42,011 nt of DNA from an uncultured Hyphomicrobiaceae bacterium (GCA_947258705.1 CAMYJA010000013.1:89112-131122); one strand, 5' to 3'. Shown: positions 17,886-26,616, counted from the first letter of the stretch. Numbers and translations are program-made. The notes: generated from the sequence alone by a model not told the origin.

Positions 17886-18719
17886 ATGAGCGATATTTCT
17901 TCATCGGTTGATATCGGGGATCAGGCGGACCGGGGATTTAGAGGTTGGTTGAGGGGGGTGTTGTCGAGCACCGGATTCGAGAAATGCATCATTGCTCTGA
18001 TCGTAATCAATGCGATAACGCTGGGGATCGAGACGGACGAAGGAATGAAAGCTTCGCTTTCTCCGTTCATAGTGTATCTGGATCAGATTATTCTTGCGGT
18101 TTTTGTCGTAGAGATTCTATTACGCATCTTTGCATTCGGCGGTCAGTTCTGGCGCGATCCATGGAGCCTGTTCGACTTTACCGTCGTATCATTCGCGCTC
18201 ATACCGGCTACCGGAAATCTATCCGTTCTCAGGGCGTTTCGCATTTTGCGCGCAATGCGTCTCGTCTCGAGCGTGCCATCCATGCGCCGGGTGGTGAGCG
18301 GATTGCTCAACGCCCTTCCCGGCATGGGATCGATCAGTCTGCTGCTCGTTCTCATATTATACGTGTCTTCGGTAATGGCGACCAAACTATTCGGTCCAAC
18401 CGTGCCGGAATATTTCAGCTCGCTCGGCCATTCGGCATTTTCTCTGTTTAAGGTCATGACGCTTGAAGGCTGGCCCGATATCGCAGATGCCGTCATCAAG
18501 TTTCACCCATGGGCATGGACATTTTTCGTCCTCTATATTCTGGTCACGGCTTTTGCGGTTCTCAATCTTTTTATCGGCATCATCGTCGATGCCATGCAAC
18601 CGCAGAACCAGGCCATTCATGATGAGATTGACGTCGCCGAACGGGAACTCGATGAGGTTCTTCATGAATTGCGCGCCCTCAGGACAGAGGTCATGGCCAT
18701 GCGCGCCGAAGGGCGGTAG
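17886..18719 (+). CDS. Voltage-gated cation channel, one-domain BacNaV-like
   Basis: A 277-residue six-helix ion transport protein. S1 is about 32-50, S2 about 62-82, S3 about 95-108. S4 carries four regularly spaced arginines, Arg116, 119, 122 and 125 (LRAFRILRAMR). S5 follows at about 148-168, then the pore with selectivity filter TLEGWPD (192-198), S6 at about 210-235 (VLNLFIGIIVDAM), and a C-terminal coiled coil (about 245-275) as in tetrameric NaChBac channels. Classic bacterial sodium channels read TLESW; here Ser is Gly and Asp ends the filter. ATG 17886 has AGGGGA 9 nt upstream; an earlier ATG at 17862 is less likely. Confidence 0.88.
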   Translation: MSDISSSVDIGDQADRGFRGWLRGVLSSTGFEKCIIALIVINAITLGIETDEGMKASLSPFIVYLDQIILAVFVVEILLRIFAFGGQFWRDPWSLFDFTVVSFALIPATGNLSVLRAFRILRAMRLVSSVPSMRRVVSGLLNALPGMGSISLLLVLILYVSSVMATKLFGPTVPEYFSSLGHSAFSLFKVMTLEGWPDIADAVIKFHPWAWTFFVLYILVTAFAVLNLFIGIIVDAMQPQNQAIHDEIDVAERELDEVLHELRALRTEVMAMRAEGR

Positions 18720-18834
18720 CTTTTCCACCATCGCCCCGGCTTGACCACATGAGGGCTTTAGACCAGACTGACCGCCGCCTATCTTCAGGGTGAAACGCCG
18801 GGCAGAATTTTATTTTATTGTTGGAGTGTAATTG

Positions 18835-19371
18835 ATGTTTTTTTCGAATTCCGGTGTTCTATTGAAATCGCTCCTTGGCTCGGCCAGGGTATTGTCCCTG
18901 GCCATCATTCTGGTCTCCACCGGTGTTTTGATTATGGGCATGTCGAACAGCCGGGCGGTTGATGTGTCTCACCCTTTAAGGTTGTTCAAGGTTGAAACCG
19001 CCTATGACGATGTGAAGTTTGACGTTGAAAATTCGATCGTGGATGCGGGCTACAAAATTATATATCGCGGCGATATCGGCAAGATGCTGGAGCGAACCGC
19101 CGGCGAGGTGGGATCGAAGAAAAAGGTCTATGAGCAGGCTGGATTTTTTCTGTTCTGTTCCGCCCCACATTCCTATGCGACGATGGCTGCGGACCCCCGC
19201 AACATCGCTTTTTGTCCCTATAATTTGATTTTCTATTCCCTGCCCGGAGAAAAAGACACCACTTATGTCGGTTATCGCCGCCCCGCGCCCGTTGGATCCG
19301 AAGAATCGAAGGCTGCGTTGATGAAACTCGACGAATTGCTCGAGGGTCTGGTCAAGGCCGCATTGAACTAG
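18835..19371 (+). CDS. DUF302-domain protein with N-terminal membrane anchor
   Basis: A 178-residue protein. Residues about 15-37 are a hydrophobic helix (LSLAIILVSTGVLIMGM), either a signal anchor or an uncleaved signal, followed by a DUF302-like alpha/beta domain. KFDVENSIVDAGYKIIYRGDIGKMLERT and the strand FLFCSAPHSYATMAADPRNIAFCPYNLIFY are its typical core. The ATG at 18835 has GGAG 8 nt upstream; a TTG lies just before it. It is followed after 11 nt by the patatin gene, whose ribosome site overlaps this stop region, so the two are probably one unit. DUF302 has no settled function. Confidence 0.75.
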   Translation: MFFSNSGVLLKSLLGSARVLSLAIILVSTGVLIMGMSNSRAVDVSHPLRLFKVETAYDDVKFDVENSIVDAGYKIIYRGDIGKMLERTAGEVGSKKKVYEQAGFFLFCSAPHSYATMAADPRNIAFCPYNLIFYSLPGEKDTTYVGYRRPAPVGSEESKAALMKLDELLEGLVKAALN

Positions 19372-19382
19372 GAAGTTCCCGA

Positions 19383-20429
19383 ATGAGCCTGTTTGGATGG
19401 GGCGGGAAGAAGCTTAACCTCGCGCTTCAGGGCGGGGGTGCGCATGGTGCGTTCACATGGGGTGTTCTGGACCGATTGCTGGAAGAGCCGTCGATCAATA
19501 TCACGTCGATTAGCGGAACCAGCGCGGGCGCGGTCAACGGTGCGGCGCTGGCGTCGGGCTATGCGGAGGGTGGCGCCCCGGGCGCACGGGAGAAGCTCAG
19601 CGAGATCTGGGAGGCAATCGGACGATCCTCTCAACCCGATTTTCAACGTTACAATCCATTTTTGTTCGGGCTGGATACGATGGACCGAGCGGCGGGGGCA
19701 TCGGTCAAACAGTTCATGAAGATGTTTTCACCCGAGCAGCTCAATCCCCTCAATATCGATCCGCTGCGGGCGCTGCTGGAGGCGCATATCGATTTTGCAC
19801 GTCTCAGGCGGAGTTCTGAGGTCAGGCTGTTTATTGCCGCGACCGAGGCCCAAACGGGGCGGTCCCGCATATTTCAACATCATGAGCTGAGTTCGGACGT
19901 GGTGCTCGCATCGGCCTGTCTGCCGACCATCCACAGGGCGGTCAAGATCAAGGGCCGCTACTATTGGGATGGAGGTTTTTCGGCAAACCCCGACCTCGGT
20001 TCGCTCATTCTGAACTCGAATACGTCTGATACGTTGCTCGTTCTACTCAACCCGATGCGGATCGACGACGTGCCAAAATCCGCAGGCAAGATCGCGGAGC
20101 AAATGACCAATCTGACATTCAATCAACCGCTTCGACATGAAATCGAATGCTTTTTGGCGATAAGGGACATGAAAACGGGATTTTTTGCCAAGGACGCGTC
20201 GCGTCAGGAGCGATACAGACGGCACAGGTTTCATCATATTGACGGTGCGAAACACACGGCCCATCTGGCACCCGACAGCAAGTCCCGTCCCGACAAAACA
20301 ATGCTGCAAGACCTTTTTTCGGCCGGCCGCAAGGAAGCAGGGTCCTGGCTGGCGGTTCATGGCGATGATATTGGCCGACGGTCGAGCGTCTCGCTAAGCG
20401 CATTGCTGGAAGGGGAACAGCAGGATTAG
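19383..20429 (+). CDS. Patatin-like phospholipase
   Basis: A 348-residue lipid acyl hydrolase. It shows the oxyanion loop QGGGAHG (17-22), nucleophile motif GTSAG with Ser47, and the dyad Asp196 in YYWDGGFSANP. No signal peptide is present. The C-terminal 100 residues (IRDMKTGFFAKDASRQERYR...) match long bacterial patatin proteins of the kind seen next to lipid or polyhydroxyalkanoate metabolism, but nothing here fixes the substrate. AGGAA lies 8 nt before the ATG, formed at the end of the DUF302 gene. Confidence 0.87.
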   Translation: MSLFGWGGKKLNLALQGGGAHGAFTWGVLDRLLEEPSINITSISGTSAGAVNGAALASGYAEGGAPGAREKLSEIWEAIGRSSQPDFQRYNPFLFGLDTMDRAAGASVKQFMKMFSPEQLNPLNIDPLRALLEAHIDFARLRRSSEVRLFIAATEAQTGRSRIFQHHELSSDVVLASACLPTIHRAVKIKGRYYWDGGFSANPDLGSLILNSNTSDTLLVLLNPMRIDDVPKSAGKIAEQMTNLTFNQPLRHEIECFLAIRDMKTGFFAKDASRQERYRRHRFHHIDGAKHTAHLAPDSKSRPDKTMLQDLFSAGRKEAGSWLAVHGDDIGRRSSVSLSALLEGEQQD

Positions 20430-20521
20430 CTTGCCCTGTCCCCGGGCAGCTTCCCTTGACGGGCTAAAAATCATATTATCAAGAAGGGGAACCGCTGGAT
20501 TGGGACATGGGGGAATGGTTG

Positions 20522-22387
20522 ATGGCTGAATATCAAGAGCCTGCGACGTCGCGTTTGGGGCGATTTATCGATTATGTTGTCGGACGGAATGCGCTCATCG
20601 GCGTGGCCTCCCTGATGCTGCTTTGCATATCGGGTTTTGCCACCTGGAGCGGCATGACGGATTTCATCATCGGTGTGTCGACCTCGCCTGGCAGCACGGC
20701 CCGTGAAACGCCGCTCGGATTGTCGGTGACCAACGAGTTTCTGGTTATTGCCATTGTCGTTACCCTCACATTTCTGATGTGGCTGGCGCTGCGCGAAACC
20801 TTCGCGGCGTCGCGCTTCTGGCGCGAGCGGATGATCACACTGCCGCTATATATTTTTCTCGCTCTTTGGTCGATCGGGTTCGGCTACGGGTTCTGGTGGT
20901 CGCTCATTGCCGGTGAAGAGGCGACGCGGACAAGCCTGTCCGGTCTTCAGGAGGACGCCCGGGACGCCGGTGCGGTAGTGGCTGCGCGTCTCGATGCCGT
21001 GCGCATACAGCTCGACAATGTGGTGAGCTGGTCGGAAACGCAGATGGCGCGGGAGGAGCAAAGCGGCGGCAGTTGCGGAATTCCATCGGGTGCCGGTCAG
21101 GGGCCGCTCTACAATGCACGCCGGGGCGTGCGCGATTCCGTTGTCACGCTCAGGGACGGTATTACGAATTCCTGGGTGGCGCCCGTGCAGGCTGACCTCG
21201 AGCAATTACGCCGGGGCGCGGCCCGGCTTGAGGGCGCAACTGTGGCCGAGCGGCAGCAAACGTTCGAAAACCAGGCCTCCGAAATAAGGGGCAAGGCGCG
21301 CAGCATTGCAGCCAGAAGCAATCAGTTCGGCATTTCGACAGCGAGTGAGATGCGGGCGCTCGCCGATGCGGTTTCGGTGGCGCCGGGGGAAAGCGGTTTT
21401 AGCTGCTACGATCCGACTTTGGCCCAGAGACTGAGGCAGGCGGCAGACCAGGCGGCCGCACCGGCGGTGCTGAATTTGCGCGAGGCGGCGTTTACGGAAG
21501 GGGCCGCGGGCGTTGCCAATGCGGTCAAGAAATTATGGAACAATGTCGCGCAATTCGTGACCAGCATTCCCTCGCGCATCATGGGTGATGAGCAAGAGGC
21601 TGCGGAGACCGGTGCGCCAATGACCGGACGGGACCTGATCGCGCTTCTCGCCACGCTCGGGATCGATCTGGGGCTGTTTGCGCTGATGATAATTAATCCG
21701 CCGGCACAGCAACCGGTGCGCACCGCGCTCAAAGGGGCGCGGCTCAGCCTGCCGCCCGAGACCGTGATCCGGCACATACGGGATGCCATTCAAACAGCCA
21801 TTGCGCGCGCCCCCAATGCCGATTTCGAATGGGTGCGGAAACATTTTCTGCATCACAGGCAGTCGGCCTATTTCATCATTCCCAATCTGCATGGGGGTGA
21901 TCCGGATAATAAAGAAGAAACGGCGAAGGCGCTGGCAATGAACCAACTCGCGGGCGTGCTCAATGATCTTGATCTCGTGCGCTGGCCGAAAAAGGAGGAA
22001 ATGGAGGCTCTGATTGCCGAGGAGAAAGTGGCCAGCCAAACCGACCTAACCGAGATCAGGAAGGAATGGATCGCGTCGCAGAACATCGAAGGCAAGACAG
22101 CCGAAGAGCACAAGGCCAAGCAAATCCAGCGCAATCACGGTCTGTTCTCGAAAGCGGAACGGGCGCTTGAATTTGCCGGCTGGGGTGAGGGAGCCCGGCG
22201 GGATGTCGAAATATTCGTCTTTGAGGACACGGAAGGGCTGACGCCGCTTCTGACAGTCCTTAATTCCGAGGCGCTGGGGATCGAAGAGCCTGAAATTATC
22301 GAGAATGCGAAACAGGAAGAAACGCTGCGTATCGAGCATGATGGGCAGAAACAATTGCCCGCCGGAGAGCCAGGTAATAGCGATTAG
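20522..22387 (+). CDS. Unrecognised polytopic membrane protein
   Basis: A 621-residue protein that I do not recognise. Membrane helices are seen near 22-42, 72-90, 107-127 and 375-397. Between helices 3 and 4 lies a roughly 240-residue, Ala/Arg/Glu-rich, largely helical region expected outside the inner membrane. It contains exactly two Cys (SGGSCGIPSG and GFSCYDP), which could form a disulfide. After helix 4 (LLATLGIDLGLFALMIINPP) a 220-residue charged cytoplasmic domain follows, with HHRQSAYFIIPNLHGGD and a Glu-rich tail. The ATG at 20522 has GGGGGA 7 nt upstream; an in-frame ATG at 20507 is an alternative. It lies between patatin and tetR genes, same strand. No catalytic motif was recognised. 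Confidence 0.75.
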   Translation: MAEYQEPATSRLGRFIDYVVGRNALIGVASLMLLCISGFATWSGMTDFIIGVSTSPGSTARETPLGLSVTNEFLVIAIVVTLTFLMWLALRETFAASRFWRERMITLPLYIFLALWSIGFGYGFWWSLIAGEEATRTSLSGLQEDARDAGAVVAARLDAVRIQLDNVVSWSETQMAREEQSGGSCGIPSGAGQGPLYNARRGVRDSVVTLRDGITNSWVAPVQADLEQLRRGAARLEGATVAERQQTFENQASEIRGKARSIAARSNQFGISTASEMRALADAVSVAPGESGFSCYDPTLAQRLRQAADQAAAPAVLNLREAAFTEGAAGVANAVKKLWNNVAQFVTSIPSRIMGDEQEAAETGAPMTGRDLIALLATLGIDLGLFALMIINPPAQQPVRTALKGARLSLPPETVIRHIRDAIQTAIARAPNADFEWVRKHFLHHRQSAYFIIPNLHGGDPDNKEETAKALAMNQLAGVLNDLDLVRWPKKEEMEALIAEEKVASQTDLTEIRKEWIASQNIEGKTAEEHKAKQIQRNHGLFSKAERALEFAGWGEGARRDVEIFVFEDTEGLTPLLTVLNSEALGIEEPEIIENAKQEETLRIEHDGQKQLPAGEPGNSD

Positions 22388-22454
22388 AGCTGCGTGATTC
22401 GGACTTATGACGGAAAATCCTGACAGGCCGGGCATGCTTCCGTGCGACGCCGCC

Positions 22455-22476
22455 AATTTGTGTCGGGGACAGAATT
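22455..22476. promoter_or_regulatory. Imperfect palindrome upstream of the tetR gene
   Basis: The left arm AATTTGTGTC and right arm GACAGAATT are centred on GGG. TGTC/GACA pair exactly and the AATT ends match with one base offset. It lies about 70 nt before the likely tetR start and could be a self-regulatory operator. The call is weak. Confidence 0.22.
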
Positions 22477-22543
22477 ATCCCTTTCCCAATCCGGTGCTTT
22501 ATTCTATCAAATGATTGTTAGAAACGGCCATGGAGTTGGCGCT

Positions 22544-23200
22544 GTGCGCGAGCCGGAGAGCAGGAAAACCGCAAAGGCCGTCCAGGAGCCGAACAAGCGC
22601 AGGAAGGCGGCGTCGCAGGAGCATGTGACGCGGCGAAAAATACTGGATGCTGCATCCGATCTTTTTCGCGACAAGGGATATGCATCGACCACTCTTCGAC
22701 AAATTGCCGATGCCGCGGGAATGCAGGCCGGAAGCGTCTATTACCACTTCGAATCGAAAGACGCGATCGTCTCGGAAATCCTTGACCTCGGAATCACTTA
22801 TGTTTTCGATGAGGTGAAACGACGGGTCGAGAAGCTCGGCCCAGGTGCCGAGCCGAAGGCCAGGCTCGAGGTCGCGATCGATGGGCATTTGTCGGGATTG
22901 TTATCCCATGAAAGCTTCCTGTCGGCCAACATTCGCAACTATGGGCAATTGCCGGAAGATCTTCGCAAAAAAAACGTACCTCTGCGGCGTGCCTATGTCG
23001 GCTATTGGGATGCGCTTCTTCTCGAGGCGCAGAAAGCGGGCGCGATCAGAGCGGATCTCGATCTTAAAATATTACGGCTCTTTACGATAGGCTCGCTTAA
23101 CTGGACAGTGGAATGGCACAAGCCTGACAAAGGTTCGATCGAGGAGCTGTCGATGCAGATCAAATCTATTTTGTTCGATGGAATTTCGCCTGTCGGGTAA
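22544..23200 (+). CDS. TetR/AcrR-family transcriptional regulator
   Basis: A DNA-binding repressor of about 218 residues. After a basic N-terminal stretch (EPNKRRKAASQEHVTRR) comes the TetR_N helix-turn-helix at about 31-77, with TTLRQIADAAGMQAGSVYYHF as recognition region. The ligand-binding helical domain follows. The start is uncertain: GTG 22544 has GGAG 8 nt upstream and is preferred; ATG 22511 (11 more residues) has no ribosome site, and the frame stays open to 22442. TetR regulators usually act on neighbours; the MFS transporter 97 bp downstream is the obvious candidate target, but no operator copy was seen there. Confidence 0.87.
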   Translation: MREPESRKTAKAVQEPNKRRKAASQEHVTRRKILDAASDLFRDKGYASTTLRQIADAAGMQAGSVYYHFESKDAIVSEILDLGITYVFDEVKRRVEKLGPGAEPKARLEVAIDGHLSGLLSHESFLSANIRNYGQLPEDLRKKNVPLRRAYVGYWDALLLEAQKAGAIRADLDLKILRLFTIGSLNWTVEWHKPDKGSIEELSMQIKSILFDGISPVG

Positions 23201-23250
23201 TCGCTTTGCTACTTCGTGTAAAAAACTGTTCTCCCGCGATGCTGTATTAT

Positions 23251-23278
23251 TTGCGCCGGTCCGCGTGTAAAATATAAG
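23251..23278 (+). promoter_or_regulatory. Possible promoter of the MFS gene
   Basis: TTGCGC at 23251-23256 and TATAAG at 23273-23278 are 16 bp apart. The predicted transcript would start near 23285, leaving a very short leader if the GTG at 23297 is used. Confidence 0.3.
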
Positions 23279-23296
23279 AGATCAGGTCAGGGACGG

Positions 23297-24538
23297 GTGT
23301 ATTGGCTGAACGTGAATTGGATATTTCTGATGGGCGGGGGAAAATGGATCTCAATCGCGTTGCTTGTCTTGAGCACCGTGTTCGCCCTGAGCGTCTGGTT
23401 CTCTTCTGCCGCCATTCTTCCCATTATCAGCCACGAATTTGATCTTTCGCCAGGATGGGGCGCGCTGGCAGGCAGCTCCGTTGCAATCGGATTTGTCTTT
23501 GGAACGCTGACAAGCGCAATTTTCGGGCTTTCCGACCGCCTCGCTCCGCGCCGCTTCTTCATGCTTTGTTGTTTTATCGCCGCCCTTTCGAACCTGGCCA
23601 TGGTCTGGGTGCATCCTGACAGTTGGGCGACATTTGTGTTGCGCGGTGTGGCCGGCGCGATGATGGCGGGGGTTTATCCGGTCGGTATGAAAATCGCGTC
23701 TTCATGGGCGCAAAACGACCGCGGCCTTCTCATAGGGCTGTTGGTCGGCGCTGCGACACTCGGTTCGGCCTCGCCTCATCTCATTGGGTTTTTTACGCTT
23801 GAGGACTGGCGCAGTACAATCATTGCAAGTTCCCTTCTGTGCCTGATTGCAGGGATCATGATCAATGCGGTCCGCCTGGGGCCAGGCTATGCCGATGCGG
23901 TGCGTTTCAAGGCGCGATATGCACTCAGGGCCTTCACCGACCGCTCGCTGCGTCTCGCCAATATCGGCTATTTGGGTCATATGTGGGAACTCTATGCCAT
24001 GTGGTCCTGGGTGGGACTTTTTCTGGCTGCGAGCTTTTCGGTCGCACCCGGCGGCGATGACGCAGCCGGTTTTGCCAAGCTCGTGACTTTTCTGGCTGTG
24101 GGCGCGGGTGCTGCGGGCTGCCTCGCGGCAGGGCGGCTCGCGGATATTTTCGGGCGGACAATCGTGACAAGCGCCGCCATGACAATTTCCGGCATTCTGA
24201 GTGTTCTCGTGGGCTTCTTTTTCGGCGCCAATCCCTATCTTGTCAGCGTGATCTGCGTGATCTGGGGCATAGCAGCGGTTGCAGATTCGGCCCAGTTCTC
24301 GGCCAGCATCGTGGAGCTCAGCGACCGGGAGCTGGTCGGCACCATGTTGACGATGCAGACGTCCGCCGGATTTTTGCTCACCATAGTGACCATACAACTG
24401 ACCCCTTATGTTGTGGAGCTGGTCGGGTGGCGATACGGGTTTGCCTATCTGGCCCTTGGTCCGCTTGTCGGAACGATCGGCATGCTCAGGCTTCGCGCAC
24501 TGCCCGAAGCCCGGAAACTGGCGGGCGGGCTGAAATGA
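23297..24538 (+). CDS. MFS transporter
   Basis: A 413-residue inner-membrane transporter with about twelve helices. The loop 2-3 motif GLSDRLAPRRFF (major facilitator motif A variant) and its repeat AGRLADIFGRTIV after helix 8 are clear. Other recognisable parts are RGVAGAMMAGVYPVGMKIASSW and GWRYGFAYLALGPLVG. The N-terminal region begins WISIALLVLSTVFALSVWFSSAAILP, and MFS proteins with this 'ALSVWFS' start are annotated as general MFS exporters or nitrate/cyanate-like carriers; the substrate is unknown. The start is uncertain: GTG 23297 or ATG 23330. It is preceded by a TetR gene that may control it. Confidence 0.87.
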   Translation: MYWLNVNWIFLMGGGKWISIALLVLSTVFALSVWFSSAAILPIISHEFDLSPGWGALAGSSVAIGFVFGTLTSAIFGLSDRLAPRRFFMLCCFIAALSNLAMVWVHPDSWATFVLRGVAGAMMAGVYPVGMKIASSWAQNDRGLLIGLLVGAATLGSASPHLIGFFTLEDWRSTIIASSLLCLIAGIMINAVRLGPGYADAVRFKARYALRAFTDRSLRLANIGYLGHMWELYAMWSWVGLFLAASFSVAPGGDDAAGFAKLVTFLAVGAGAAGCLAAGRLADIFGRTIVTSAAMTISGILSVLVGFFFGANPYLVSVICVIWGIAAVADSAQFSASIVELSDRELVGTMLTMQTSAGFLLTIVTIQLTPYVVELVGWRYGFAYLALGPLVGTIGMLRLRALPEARKLAGGLK

Positions 24539-24546
24539 CGCGCGAT

Positions 24547-24574
24547 TGAAAACCATTGAGCGAACCGGTTTTCA
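24547..24574 (+). repeat. Inverted repeat after the MFS gene
   Basis: TGAAAACC at 24547-24554 is perfectly inverted as GGTTTTCA at 24567-24574. The right arm also overlaps a perfect palindrome AACCGGTT (24563-24570). There is no T run after it, so it is a weak terminator candidate or an operator for the following gene. Confidence 0.35.
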
Positions 24575-24673
24575 GCCGTCTCGATCAGGGCAGATCTGAA
24601 TTGGCTTGGGCGGCGGAAGCGGGTAGGATTGTTTTCATTCGTTCAATTTTGTGGTCGGGAGGTGTAGGCAGGC

Positions 24674-24952
24674 ATGAAGGGTACGGCTTTTTTGATATTT
24701 GGACTTTTGTTGATCGCGCTGGCGGCGCTGTGGTTTTTGTCACCTGTTTCGGAGATCGTCCTTCAGGCTCCGGCTCCGGAAAGAGAGCTGTCCACGCGCG
24801 GGATTGGAGGCAGCACCAGTACTTTTTTGAACTGGGCGGAAGTCGTGGTCGATGGACTGAACGCTTTTTTTGGCGCGTTCGGTTTTTATTTGTCCTTGAA
24901 GGGCTGGCGTCTCAGGCGTTCGGAGAAAGAAGCCACCGAAGAAAAAGCCTGA
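24674..24952 (+). CDS. Small two-helix membrane protein, hypothetical
   Basis: A 92-residue protein with helices at about 4-24 (FLIFGLLLIALAALWFL) and 58-76 (LNAFFGAFGFYLSLKGW), joined by a Ser/Thr-rich loop (RELSTRGIGGSTST). It ends in a charged tail KEATEEKA. GGGAGG precedes the ATG at a slightly long distance. No family is recognised. It lies between the MFS gene and the DUF1304 gene on the same strand. A longer open frame from 24556 overlaps it in another phase but looks like a shadow. Confidence 0.6.
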   Translation: MKGTAFLIFGLLLIALAALWFLSPVSEIVLQAPAPERELSTRGIGGSTSTFLNWAEVVVDGLNAFFGAFGFYLSLKGWRLRRSEKEATEEKA

Positions 24953-25027
24953 ACGAAATTACCGAACCAGGAAATATGACTGACCGGGCGAGGGGACAGA
25001 GGTCAATATTGTGAAGGGGGCTCACTC

Positions 25028-25384
25028 ATGGAACTCATTGCCAACGTCCTCATTGCACTCGTTGCGGCGCTGCATATTTATTTTCTGATCCTCGAGATGT
25101 TCCTCTGGGACAAGCCTTATGGATTGCGGGTCTTCGGCCAATCCCGGGAGGCGGCCAAAGCAAGCAAGGTGCTTGCAATGAACCAGGGGCTTTATAACGG
25201 ATTTCTGGCGGCAGGACTTTTATGGGGGCTTAGTCTCGGTGGAGCCGGTTTTTCGATCAAAATCTTTTTTCTGATCTGCGTCGTCATTGCCGGTGTTTTC
25301 GGCGGTGTGACCGTCAGCCGAAAAATATTCTTCGTGCAGGCGGCTCCTGCGGTGCTGGCGCTTGCCCTGCTATTGCCCGGCTGA
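25028..25384 (+). CDS. DUF1304-family membrane protein
   Basis: A 118-residue protein with four hydrophobic helices. The first helix, IALVAALHIYFLILEMFLW, and the following AMNQGLYNGFLAAGLLWGL are the conserved DUF1304 core. It is a predicted inner-membrane protein of unknown function. AAGGGGG lies 7 nt before the ATG. It ends the forward-strand accessory block; the next gene is convergent 23 bp away. Confidence 0.82.
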   Translation: MELIANVLIALVAALHIYFLILEMFLWDKPYGLRVFGQSREAAKASKVLAMNQGLYNGFLAAGLLWGLSLGGAGFSIKIFFLICVVIAGVFGGVTVSRKIFFVQAAPAVLALALLLPG

Positions 25385-25407
25385 CTCCAGGATCAGGGAA
25401 GGCGGCT

Positions 25408-26616
25408 TCATTTTTTCAAGATTGCCCTGACGCGGTCACGCAGCGTCTTGGCGGCCGCACGCAGCTTATGACGACAGGCTTCGGCGAAGGCCATGAGAGA
25501 GACATGATTTGCGCGTCCACCACCGCGTCCGGCGAACAGGATATCGCCCATGCGTTTTTTTTCTGTCCAGATTTTCTCGATGACATGACCCGGGATGCAG
25601 GCGGAATCGAAGTGATTGACACTCGCTTCATCGAGAACGCATTTGAGGTTTTCGAATGGCGCCAGAAGGCCGGGTGAATAGCGGCCCAATTCCTCATCAT
25701 AGGTCGGCTTGAGATACCAGCCGCTGTCGCCTGCGATCACCGTCACAGAAATGGCGACGGGGCGGCCATCGAGACGCAGCATGTCGACCCGCGTGCGTGC
25801 TTCCGCTTCGGAACCGGTAAATGCCTTGCGTGCGAACGCCAGGGTCTCGCCATTGTTCTTTATGGCGGTTCCGGCACGGCCTTTCCAACCCTTCGCCTCA
25901 AGCTCGATGAATTCCTCGACCGCGCCGGGCAGGTCTTGCCTGTCTTCATAAATGTGGAAAGTCAGTTCTCCCAGTTCGCGCAACCGTCTGAGTTTCCGCC
26001 TGAGCCCCTGGCGTGTTGAACGACCAATGCGTTCGGCGATATAGCTGTCGCCATCGAGATCGCTATCAAGCAATGCCCGTTGCCATGATTTGGTAATTTT
26101 CCAGGGGCGGTCGGTGGCGTCCAAGCCGCGTTTGAGCGCCGCGATCGCCGGGCCATCGAGGGCGACTTCGTTCATCATACAGGCTACGGGTTGCACCTCG
26201 CCATGATCGAGCCAGTCGAGAAAGGCGAGAACAGCGGTATTTTCGAAACCTTCGCGGAGAAGGGGGGCAGCGCTGGCGGAATAATTATTGATCCAGCCAA
26301 GATAAAGTTTGGCGGGATATCCCCAGCGGAACCGGGACAGGGAAAACGGAAAAAGGCCAATGAGTTGGGGGCAGCCTTCGCCGGGATCGTGCCAAACCAG
26401 GAGAACCCGCAGATCCAGATCACCGTCGAGGTGTTCAGCCGCGGCCAATGCCTGACGCGGGCTGTAGAAAAAATTGGGTTCGATGGCGTTGCGGCACAGA
26501 TCCGCCCAGACATCCACATGACCGGCCATGGTGCGGAGGTCGGTGAATTCGGTCGCGACGGTGGGTGGCGCCAGGGACCGTTTCATTTTTAATTGGTTAT
26601 GGTTCGATGTCAGCAT
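25408..26616 (-). CDS. BioF2/CelD-like GNAT acyltransferase
   Basis: A 402-residue protein of the GNAT fold, BioF2-like (CelD) type, which transfers acyl or aminoacyl groups. The central part EEFIELEAKGWKGRAGTAI is the characteristic motif, followed by DMLRLDGRPVAISVTVIAGDSGWYLKPTYDEELGRYSPG, the usual acceptor/CoA-site strand, then VNHFDSACIPGHVIEKIW. Relatives occur in polysaccharide and envelope gene clusters. The substrate is unknown. The start is either 26616 or the internal Met at 26586 (MKRSLAPP); neither has a good ribosome site. It lies 27 bp downstream of the JmjC-like gene on the same strand and probably shares its transcript. Confidence 0.8.
   Translation of the reverse strand: MLTSNHNQLKMKRSLAPPTVATEFTDLRTMAGHVDVWADLCRNAIEPNFFYSPRQALAAAEHLDGDLDLRVLLVWHDPGEGCPQLIGLFPFSLSRFRWGYPAKLYLGWINNYSASAAPLLREGFENTAVLAFLDWLDHGEVQPVACMMNEVALDGPAIAALKRGLDATDRPWKITKSWQRALLDSDLDGDSYIAERIGRSTRQGLRRKLRRLRELGELTFHIYEDRQDLPGAVEEFIELEAKGWKGRAGTAIKNNGETLAFARKAFTGSEAEARTRVDMLRLDGRPVAISVTVIAGDSGWYLKPTYDEELGRYSPGLLAPFENLKCVLDEASVNHFDSACIPGHVIEKIWTEKKRMGDILFAGRGGGRANHVSLMAFAEACRHKLRAAAKTLRDRVRAILKK

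Noticed and set aside
20430-20521. GC hairpin after the patatin gene as a terminator
   Set aside because: The stem is only about 4 bp (GCCC/GGGC near 20433-20446) and no T run follows.
23702-24556. Reverse-strand 284-codon frame opposite the MFS gene
   Set aside because: Its product is hydrophilic and Cys/His-rich without a motif, typical of an antisense shadow of a membrane protein gene.
24556-25014. 152-codon plus-strand frame overlapping the small membrane protein
   Set aside because: It has Arg/Gly-rich out-of-phase composition; the 92-residue frame has two proper helices and a ribosome site.
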